Source: Metaphire vulgaris (taxonomy: Eukaryota; Annelida; Clitellata; Crassiclitellata; Megascolecidae). From it: 64,000 nucleotides of DNA. Position 1 is the stretch's first letter. Each line of letters opens with the position of its first letter. A program made the position numbers and the translations under genes. Positions 55,939 to 64,000 of this stretch are shown here, one piece after another. The stretch spans positions 13,484,381 to 13,548,380 of the forward strand of contig CM030833.1 in assembly GCA_018105865.1 (NCBI GenBank), given 5' to 3'. The notes under the pieces are model-generated. The model was not told the DNA's origin and did not search any database. It saw nothing but the letters and a program-made list of their open reading frames with translations.

Positions 55939-56263
55939 CAGTGGCGTAGTGACTGATCGAGACGGGGGGAGGTAACCGCTCCCGGGCGCAGAGGTGGAGT
56001 GTGCAAAATCAATAGTCTTTTACAATGGTTGTATAGTTGGATATATGAAGAATTTACTTCAACTTCTGAAATGTCCTGGCAATCAAAAAAGGTCATCATA
56101 TATTTCACTTAGTTAAGTTACATAAACACAGATGTTCCACATCACTTAACTAAGCAAAATAGGTGAGAACTTTTTTGATTGTTAGGATTTTTCGGAAGCT
56201 GAGAGAGCCATTAGTACATTTTGTCCCTGGTTGCCAGACACCCACACTACGCCACCATCACTG
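55939..56263. mobile_element. hAT-type MITE, 7/8 TSD
   Basis: Left CAGTGGCGTAGTG and right ACACTACGCCACCATCACTG (six extra bases); the flanks are AGGCAATG and AGGCAGTG. An AAAAAAGGTCATC half motif lies near 56085. Confidence 0.75.
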
Positions 56264-56507
56264 AGGCAGTGACCAGGAATTCCCCATTTCTCTCTGTTGC
56301 AGATACCACTGTGGGTAAGATCACTTCCAGACCAAGCATTTTGACTCTCCAACCAACTTGATTATCATTCATTGTTCCTGAATCAATTGTGGCCAGTGAG
56401 ACACCACTTGCCACTCCATTTTTGGGAAATTCATGATATGCATGTTATCTGTCCCCATCCAACTTAACTGGAGCTGGAAAATCAGACTTTAGAAGTTATT
56501 TAGTTTG

Positions 56508-57033
56508 CAGTGATGGGCACTAGTTAACTAAAATAGTTATAACTATTAGTTTAACTGGAAAAATTTAGTTGGAGCAATAGTTTGACTACTTTTTTCTTAA
56601 CTAGTTACAGCAATAGTTTAACTACTTTAAAAATAGTTACAATCAAAAGTTCAACTACATTTTCTTCAGCTTTTTATTATACAGCACTGCTTATTTTATT
56701 ACGTTGTAACCTGTAGCTTTGTTATGGCAGTTTCTGTGTTACTCAATTCTGGTCCTTCTGGCCCCCGCACTTATGTTTATTTCTTACTTACTGACAATCA
56801 AGTACTGCTTGCATAAGCCTTCATAGATTGTGGCAATTTCTTTTTGTTACATTGAAAGGAATTGAATAATAAAAATTACAAAAAGTTGCAAAATATTTGG
56901 AAATAGTTTAACTACTTTAAAAAAGTTTAGTTTAACTATTTTTGAAGATTTTAACTAATAGTTAAAATAATAGTTTAACTACAAATATTTAGTTTAGAAA
57001 AAGTTTAGTTTAACTACTTTTCTTCCATCACTG
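56508..57033. mobile_element. hAT-type MITE with AGTTAACT arrays, exact TSD TTAGTTTG
   Basis: The ends CAGTGATGGGCACTAGTTAA and CTTCCATCACTG are inverted; the TSD is at 56500-56507 and 57034-57041. The interior is full of TAGTTAAACTA-like units, as in 51313-51976. Confidence 0.9.
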
Positions 57034-57255
57034 TTAGTTTGTTAGTTTAGGGCTTTAGGCATATGGTTAAGAATAGGGACGTCATTTGGGGGGTCAGAGG
57101 GGCCGTTGCCCCCTGATTTTTAGGAAAAAATTTTTTCGCCAATGTTTGTGGTAATTAGTTTTTAAATGTAAATTTGGTTGGTAAAAACACTGAAAAGCAA
57201 AAAAGGTCATCAACCCCTAAAGGAGGGCTTGATGTCGAGTAAACTGAAGTAACTA

Positions 57256-58010
57256 CCATATTTTCGCGCATATAAGACGTGGCTTATACAAATTTTTACA
57301 CAATTAGCCCCCTTGGTGCGTCTTATACTCGGGTGCGTCTTATCTAAATTTTTTGGAACATGAATAACTGCGCTGATGGGTCGACTAGAGCGCTGGCGGC
57401 TCGCCTAAAACGCCGACGGGGCATCGAGAGCACCGGCGGCTGGCCGAGAGTGCCGACGGGGCGCCGGGAGCGCTGACGGAGCGCCGGTGGGTCGCCTAGA
57501 GCGCTGACAGGGCACTGACGGGTTGCCGGGAGCGCTGACGGGTCGCCGGCAACGCCGGCGGCTGGCCGAGAGCGCCAACAGGGCACCGAGAACGCCGGCG
57601 GGCGCCGAGAACGCCAACGGGCGCCGGGGGCCGCCGGCGCCAACAGGCGCCGGGGCGCCGACGGGTTGCCGGAGCGCCGACGGTCGCCGAGTCGCCAGGC
57701 GCCGCGCTGGCTGGCGAGCACCGGCGGGGCACCGAAACGCCGACGGGCGCTGGCGGGTCACCTAGGCGCCGACGGCGGGTGCCGGGAGCGCCGGCGGGCG
57801 CGAGAGGGTCGCTGGGGCGCCGGCGGTCACCGGGAGCGCCGACGGGGCGCCTTTTGGTGCGTTTTATATATGGGTGCGTCTTATCCATAATTATTTTAAC
57901 ACAAATCATCAAATCTCGTGTCTTATACGCGGGTGCGTCTTATACGCGGGTGCGTCTTATACGCGGGTGCGTCTTATACGTAGGTGCATCTGATATGCAC
58001 GAAAATACGG
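57256..58010. mobile_element. Mariner-like nonautonomous element, TA TSD, with GC-rich minisatellite
   Basis: The ends CCATATTTTCGCGCATAT and the inverted ATGCACGAAAATACGG are flanked by TA (57254-57255, 58011-58012). GGTGCGTCTTATACGCG units repeat near both ends. This ATAAGACGCACC-type element is widespread in animals; the superfamily call is inference from the TA. Confidence 0.75.
57365..57850. repeat. GC-rich GCCGACGGG minisatellite
   Basis: Roughly 15-18 bp imperfect units of the type GAGCGCCGACGGGKCGCC run in tandem for about 485 bp, in sharp contrast to the AT-rich surroundings. Pro/Arg/Ala ORFs in all frames are artefacts of the repeat. Confidence 0.92.
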
Positions 58011-58699
58011 TAATCTCACAAAAATGCATGACAAGCAAAAAAACAACTTTTTCACAAACTTGTCAGATCGAAAATGTTTTTTTGCCCATCCCTGAAACAG
58101 TGAAATGACGTCTCTGGTTAAGAACAGTTTAGACAGATATTTGAGAACTGGATTTTTGGCCACTTGAGGGTCAGTGACCTTGTGGAGTGGGGTTAAACCC
58201 CATGATCTCTTGGCAAATAGAGCTGTGGACCTAATGCAATTAAATACAGTAATGGTTTGATCTGCATTTGTGATGATTATGAACTGTTCTGTCCATAAAA
58301 TATACAATTTTATAGCTATTTATATAAGACATTGTCATAGCATTAAGATTTTCAGCTGAAAATGTTCCAATATTCATTGGAGTTTACAGCACTTCAGACA
58401 CTGCCTACCTAACTGGATAAATAGACCTAATGGAAAGTTCTTGGTATTGCAATCCACTTGATTAGATAAAGGAAAATTAATGGGAAAGATTAGAAAATGG
58501 ATTAAGAGAAAGCCCATGGTGAATGGGAGAAGAATGGCTGCCATATCAGTACTTGCTTTTTCCACCTCTTATTCTGCTTGACACTAGATATATGGTAGAT
58601 GTGGCTCTGAATCAGTCCCAAAATACACAGATAAACCACTCATTATTTTTACTTATTCCTGTATTTTAAGATCCAGTTGTCTTCAACTGCTAAGCTGAG

Positions 58700-59190
58700 T
58701 CCTTAAAATTAAGTTAATTGATAGATTTGAGATCACTGGTGTGGCCGGTCGCTACATACGGCTGCGAAAGCTGGACAATAATGAAAGAAGATGAACAGCG
58801 CATACAGGCACTTGAAATGAAAGGCCTAAGGCAAATATTGAGAGTTTCTTGGAAAGCAAAGAAAATGAATGAATGGGTATTGGATAAAGCAGGGGTGCAA
58901 TGAACTCTACTGGAAATAGTAAAGAAAAGAAAACTGAATTACTGGGGACATATTGTGCGAACAAAACAGGAATGTCCATAGAAAGAAATAATACAAGGTA
59001 TAATGCCTGGATCACAAAAAAGAGGTAGACCAAGAAAAAAGTAGGAAGACAACATCAAAGAATGGACAGGACTCACTATAGAGCAGGTGACAAGAGCAGC
59101 AGAAGACCATAACACTTGGAAGAAAGTAGTCCACAATGCAGCCAGTCTTCAGAGTGAAGATGGTTCAAGACAAGACAAAACAAGATAGAT
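58700..59190 (+). mobile_element. RTE-like LINE C-terminal remnant
   Basis: It reads WPVATYGCESWTIMKEDEQR, RKLNYWGHIVRTKQ, KRGRPRKK and AAEDHNTWKKVVHNAA, with three in-frame stops. Confidence 0.9.
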
Positions 59191-59435
59191 TTGTATATGC
59201 ATTAATATAAGATTATTCAGACCATATTTTCTTATTATACATGAATGGTGGTTTAGGAGCATCTTTATGATTCACTTTCTCTTTCCTTCTTACCTACTGT
59301 TGCACATTGTTTAGAAGCTAAGAGAGCAGATAATGTGCACAATGTGTTTGGCCAATGCACGTGCTTTAACTGCTTCATTGCTCTGTCTATCTGTCTGTCA
59401 GTTCATCTGTCTTTCTGTCTATCTCTGCCTCTTTC

Positions 59436-59517
59436 TATATATATATATATATAATATTTTACACACATGCACATTGCACACACACGCACACACATGCACA
59501 TTGCACACACACGCATG
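59436..59517. repeat. (TA)n and (CA)n microsatellites
   Basis: A short TA run, then interrupted CA repeats with CACATGCACATTG units. Confidence 0.9.
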
Positions 59518-61013
59518 CATGTAATGATTCAGCAGGTCTTGTTTATTGACATTGTAAGAATTGTAGTATGGATTACAATATGGAAAAAAGTGAAACTGTA
59601 TTTTGGTGTATGTATGAATTAGTTGACTTGATTCTTTCATGAATGTGAGCAATTCCTAATATACACCAGTTCTTAACAATTACATTATTAGATGGATTTG
59701 GGTGTTTGCTGAACATGCCCAATATCAGTAACTAAGCTACAATAATTAAAATTACCTGGTTGTGTGCTGGTAAATGGAAAATTGAGGATGTGCATTTGAA
59801 GGCTGCTGTGAAGAGTTTACACGTTGTAACGTGGTCATAAACGACCATTAGAGAAAAGGAATGAGAGAGTAACAGAGGTGCAAAAAGTGATCGTAATTCA
59901 AAGATGCCAGGGCAGTCTGCCTGACCATACCTGAGCTTCTGAGTTTTTGCCCAGCTGGAGCCATGCAGTGACCCAGATGAAACTGTTTTTAGATGGTTAT
60001 GCATTGTGTGTAGCGTTGTATGCAAGTCAACTGTTAAGATTTTGGCTTTAAACTTATAAAGCATTATTATTAAAGTTTATATCTGTCATAATTTTCCAGT
60101 TATTAAGGGTTTTTCTGAAACATTGCTGCTGGCATTCCACTTTGCATTGATTTGTTGCATCGTCTGCAATGACTTGCATTAAATTTCTTAGTCATGCCAC
60201 CAATAAATAATATTTTAATTGCAAATGATTTTGAGTAATTTGAGTCATGCTATTAGCATGAGACTATGCTAAATTATATTTTCACTTGCCTGTGAGATGA
60301 AATGCTATTTCTCAGTTTGTCATTATGTGTTATTTTACTAGCTTTTGCTCACACAGTACTGGCAAATTTTGAACCAGCCATTTAATAAGTAGGCGAGTAA
60401 GTAGGTTGCACAGGCAACATATCTTTTTGGCTTCTTACTTTCTTGTCTTGATATTGGTGTCACTCTAGCTCTGCTTTAGTTTAATGTAGTTACATTAGCA
60501 TTTTTGGCTTGAACAATTACTTAATAATTAAGTAATCATTTATTATTATGTATTACTGTTATTAGTTAATTAATTATTATTATACACTTTTGTAGCACTG
60601 TTTCTAATACTACAAGGTATCAGTCGATGTTACTTCAAATCCGATTTGCCTAAGACTGGGTCAGTTACAGATATTGGTCAGTGGGAAAGCAAGGCAGACT
60701 ATGGAGGAGAGAAAGGAAAAAGGAAGCAGGGCAATTTTCTTTGTAATCTTGTATTTTATAGTAATTTCAGTTTTATTGTAATCAATGATGCTGTTTCATT
60801 GATTATTTTGTTTATGATGTTGTTTATGAATTACTGGTATATTTGTTCAACTGCAGCAACACTTTACTCTTACTGGTGTCTGTTGCCGTAATAACGTATT
60901 TAAATAATGCATTTTATGTTTTAGTTTTACCTCAAGGTAAAGCATGGTAGTATAATAGACAGTTCAATGTAATGTTTTTCCTGATTGAATTATTTGAATT
61001 GATTTCTTCACAG
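59518..61013. other. Intergenic or 5' intron sequence of the RhoGAP-like gene
   Basis: AT-rich and without recognised repeats. A 5' non-coding exon of the SH3 gene is expected upstream of the acceptor at 61013, possibly around 60600-60740, but no signal fixes it. Confidence 0.35.
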
Positions 61014-62171
61014 ATGACGTTAGCTTCCTCATCTGGTGACAAGGAATTTGTTCGTGTTATTTGTGATCATACTTACACACCAAAGGATGCTAAGGATCCT
61101 GTTTCAATAAAGATTGGTGAAGCGTACTGGCTGATTGATAAGACGGATGCTGCCTGGTGGTTTGTTCAAAATATTGAATCAAAAGCAGGGTTCTTTATTC
61201 CTGCAAATTATGTAGAAATTTTGAAGGATGGACATGGTGATATTGGTATCCCAGCGAGCAGTACACTGACAAGAGGAAAGACTCCAGCACCAAAGCCAAA
61301 GCCACGTACGTCAAAGACATCATCATCGGATGACATGACACCAGGTGTAATGACACCTTCGGACGAGAAGGCAAAGCAGTGTCTGATAAGGACAGTGTCA
61401 TCAGGTGAGAATACACCACAGGCAGTGATGCCTCGGGTGTCAAGAGTCGGCTATGAAAATGTAGAAATTCCAACAGAGGGTAGTTTGACAAGACATAAGG
61501 CATCACCAGGACATGAAACAAAGTCAAGATTGTCAAAAATGTCTTCAGAAGATGAAGCACTGAAGCAGCTCGACGCTGTTTTGCAAGCAGAAGATGAGCA
61601 GCAGATAAAGCTAATGATCGACAAGCAGACTGATCAAATGATGGCAGAAGAAGGAGATATTAAGACAGACAAGGATACAGACCAAAGGACACAAGAGCAG
61701 ACTGTTAAATTTTGTGCACATGAATCGTTTGATGACTCAAAAACAACAGTGCCTTCAAACCAGGAAGCAGATATGGCCATCCAGAAATTATCACTGGCAG
61801 TTGTCAGGAAAACAGAACAGTTGCCAGAGGTATCATTGTCGTCATCATCATCATCAGTGCCGGCCTCTCAACCAGCTTCCACTGAGATTGAAGAAGATGA
61901 TATTGATTATGTTAACCTCCCAGGGCATCAGCAGACTGTGAAAGAAAGTGAGGTGATAACCACTGTTTCACCCAGCAAAAGAGCAGAGAGTGAGACGAGC
62001 GACTATCGGAGCGGAGATTCAAAAGGAGGATCGAGAGAGAGTCTGGAGTCGAAGAGTTGTGACACAGATAGTATTGGAACAAAGGAAGATCTCGAGAAAC
62101 CAGATATAGCAGTCCAAGCAGACTATAGGCCAATACAGGAATTACCTCCAAGAGCGGTTCCTAATAAATCG
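61014..62171 (+). CDS. N-terminal SH3 exon of an ARHGAP12/15/27-family RhoGAP
   Basis: The exon begins at an acceptor (TTCTTCACAG) directly followed by ATG and ends at TCG|GTAGGT, 386 codons in phase 0. Residues about 11-72 form an SH3 domain: EFVRVICDHTYTPKD, IKIGEAYWLIDK, the paired tryptophans in AAWWFVQN, and GFFIPANYVEIL. It resembles the N-terminal SH3 of ARHGAP12 and ARHGAP27, which are GTPase-activating proteins for Rac/Cdc42 at junctions and endocytic sites. The rest is a Ser/Thr/Lys-rich linker with PAPKPKPR, two YxN motifs, YENV at about 147 and YVNL at about 299, and the proline-rich ELPPRAVP near the end. The linker has no clear family match. WW, PH and RhoGAP exons would lie beyond 64000. 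If an upstream coding exon exists, an alternative start is possible, but the ATG at the splice site fits best. Confidence 0.82.
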
Positions 62172-62918
62172 GTAGGTATTCTGCAAGTGTTTATTTTTAC
62201 AGTGCCTTAAAAAGGTTACATTTCATGAAGTAAATATATTTGGTAATTTACTAATTTAGCAGATGGTTTTAATTTCATGGTTTGGCTTATAAATCTGTCA
62301 TGGGCAGTTGCCCTTTTGACCAAACAACTTTTGTACTACATCATGAATCATGATTGATTATATTATTATTAATGCTTCAACTTGATTGCACTGTATTAAT
62401 TTATACTCTTTTTGCAGTACAGTTGAATCCTCTTAATGTCAGTTCTGTTATTTTACATATTTTTTCACTGCATTTGTGATATAAAGTCACTGTATTGAAT
62501 TTGGAACACCAACATATATTGACTCGGCAGCTGAGATAGATGATTGCAAATCAGTCTCTCCGTCAATAATCTTCTTTGCTTTTTCAGCTGGTAAATATAA
62601 TATAATTTGAGTAAATAAATTTCATTCTCAGGTTTAAGGGATTTTCATCCTGCTAACAAATTTGCATCAATCAAGAAACAAATGTACCTGGTAATCTGGA
62701 TACAAAATCTGAATGTTATCAGCTTTGTACATATTGGTTCTCTTTGAGCAGTAAAACAGTTTGTACATTCATGTGCATGCACGTACATGTGTGTATATAT
62801 ATGTGAACCTAGATAATTAGCATTATTGGATATTTTGCTGTTCTACAATTGATTATATCTGATTAAATTAACTTTCTAGATCCTGCATCACGGGTGTGGG
62901 ATTACTTAATTTTGGAGG

Positions 62919-63452
62919 CAGAGCAGAGGTGCCGACTCCACCAGGGTGGTGGCATAATTGCCTCGGTACTCATCTGAGTACCGGGACAAAAGTATGCATT
63001 TGCCTTGGTACTGAAACACTGTGATTTTAACTTATTTGTGTTCAATGTCACATTTGAACAGTATAGCTCTTATCAACCGTCATTCTGATTGTCTAGACCA
63101 AGTCATTGTTTCAGCAATTATGGGTGATTTCATAAGCAGACATGCAGTGTGCCGGAATACATTTGCACAAAAGTAACTTCTTACTGTAAGTGTTGTAATT
63201 GCCTTGACGTGCATTAACAGTTTGACTGTACAGGTTGTAGCTGTAGAAGTAGGCCAAATTTGCAAAATGATTACCGATAATCAAGTTATTGTTTCCATAC
63301 TGTTTGTCTTTGGATTTTATTCTTCTCCAACGTCATCACAACCCCCTGATTATGGCATTACGTAATATTAAAATTACGAATGTTCATGTTCACAAAACCA
63401 AGTTCAAGAGTGTACCTCTGTACCTGTACTAAAAAGTTGGCACCTCTCTCTG
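62919..63452. mobile_element. Probable hAT-like element, TSD not matched
   Basis: Left CAGAGCAGAGGTGCCGAC and right (reverse complement) CAGAGAGAGGTGCCAAC pair as terminal inverted repeats. The flanks TTTGGAGG and AGGGAGAG do not match cleanly. Confidence 0.5.
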
Positions 63453-63884
63453 AGGGAGAGCAATACGTTACTCCATTGAGTAATGATATGAACAAAATTA
63501 TAGAAATAAACTGAAAAAATTAAATTGCTTAATATGAATTAATAATGTTTTACTTGTATTGTTATTATCTGAATCCAATGCCCTAAAGTTCTGTAATTTT
63601 ACTTTCAAAATTGTTGAACAGGCAATAAGTCTTGCCTCATGACCTTGGATTTTGGGGCTCAAAAGTCATATTCAGTTACTTTAGACCCACAGCATTCGAT
63701 GAGAAAAATTGATGCTTATTCCGTTTTTGTTTATGGCAACTTGGCAGGCCACGTAGCAGCTAGGCCATGCATTGTCCATGGTGGCTGGCAGATGTTGAAT
63801 TTGCTAACTGTTTTGGACACTATTGATAATACTATCCATTTAAAGAGGCTTGGAGATTCATTTGGGATATCTGCCATTCTCTGT

Positions 63885-63885
63885 G

Positions 63886-63913
<28 letters not shown>
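63885..63913. repeat. (CT)n microsatellite
   Basis: About 14 CT units. Confidence 0.95.
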
Positions 63914-63918
<5 letters not shown>

Positions 63919-64000
63919 GTTCTGGATGTTTTCAGTTGGTTGTTGTTGGTCTGCCATCTTGTCCATCTTATGGCCAATAGCTCTTAGGCTTACACCGATT

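Larger units (their letters stand above)
57074..58116. mobile_element. hAT-type element with nested mariner-like element, exact TSD GTTAAGAA
   Basis: Left TAGGGACGTCATTTGG (first base changed from C) and right AAATGACGTCTCTG; the TSD is at 57066-57073 and 58117-58124. A-tract motif copies lie near 57193 and 58030. It contains 57256-58010. Confidence 0.88.
62172..64000 (+). other. Intron of the RhoGAP-like gene
   Basis: No further coding exon was recognised. The interval contains a possible hAT element (62919-63452) and a CT microsatellite. Confidence 0.6.

Noticed and set aside
57344..57912. Several Arg/Pro/Ala-rich ORFs on both strands
   Set aside because: A GC-rich tandem repeat gives open frames in nearly every phase; no domain or start context supports a gene.
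63639..63980. 113-codon ORF as a further RhoGAP exon
   Set aside because: No WW, PH or RhoGAP motif and no convincing splice sites; ends in a CT microsatellite.
1..64000. CRISPR arrays, operons or bacterial regulatory sites
   Set aside because: The window is clearly eukaryotic, and regular spacer-repeat patterns are absent.

Overview
This is a eukaryotic, almost certainly animal, nuclear fragment. Three ordinary metazoan genes with GT-AG introns are visible: mitochondrial ribosomal protein L45, COP9 signalosome subunit 8, and an SH3 exon of an ARHGAP12/15/27-type RhoGAP. A fourth single exon on the minus strand belongs to a GlnT-like glutamine synthetase. The base composition is AT-rich, TTAGGG-like tracts occur, and the palindrome TAGGCCTA is strikingly common. 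Together with the very diverse non-LTR retrotransposons and DNA transposons this suggests a marine invertebrate, perhaps a deuterostome. The species cannot be named from the sequence alone.

Layout. Positions 1-1464 hold the minus-strand end of a reverse-transcriptase ORF that leaves the window at the left edge. Positions 1.5-31 kb are nearly wall-to-wall transposable elements and simple repeats. Inside them lie the glutamine synthetase-like first exon (15451-15788, minus) and a processed poly(A)-binding-protein pseudogene (about 26077-27745, minus) broken by two later insertions. MRPL45 (31677-41794, plus) and COPS8 (43535-50201, plus) sit head-to-tail, 1.7 kb apart, and their introns also carry transposons. 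Positions 50.2-61 kb are again repeats. The RhoGAP SH3 exon starts at 61014, and its remaining exons lie beyond 64000.

The transposon content is the main feature. I can delimit about 26 short hAT-type elements (terminal CAG...CTG inverted ends) by their 8-bp target-site duplications, 19 of them exact. Others are a family with GGGGCTGTCC ends and 3-bp duplications, a Tigger/pogo-like element with TA ends, a mariner-like element, and a foldback element with 54-bp inverted repeats around a telomere-like core. LINEs fall into at least three groups: CR1/L2-like, RTE-like, and one with a probable restriction-like endonuclease C-terminus. One tRNA-derived SINE shares its 3' stem-loop with a CR1-like LINE. 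Insertions are nested up to three deep, so their order can be read.

The most unusual signal is an A-tract motif with inverted arms, GACGAGC-(A)6-8-GGTCGTC. It recurs inside many of these elements even though their terminal repeats differ, and it appears in at least one element of the non-hAT 3-bp-duplication family. The genes do not form an operon or pathway; they are unrelated housekeeping and signalling genes in a repeat-rich region.
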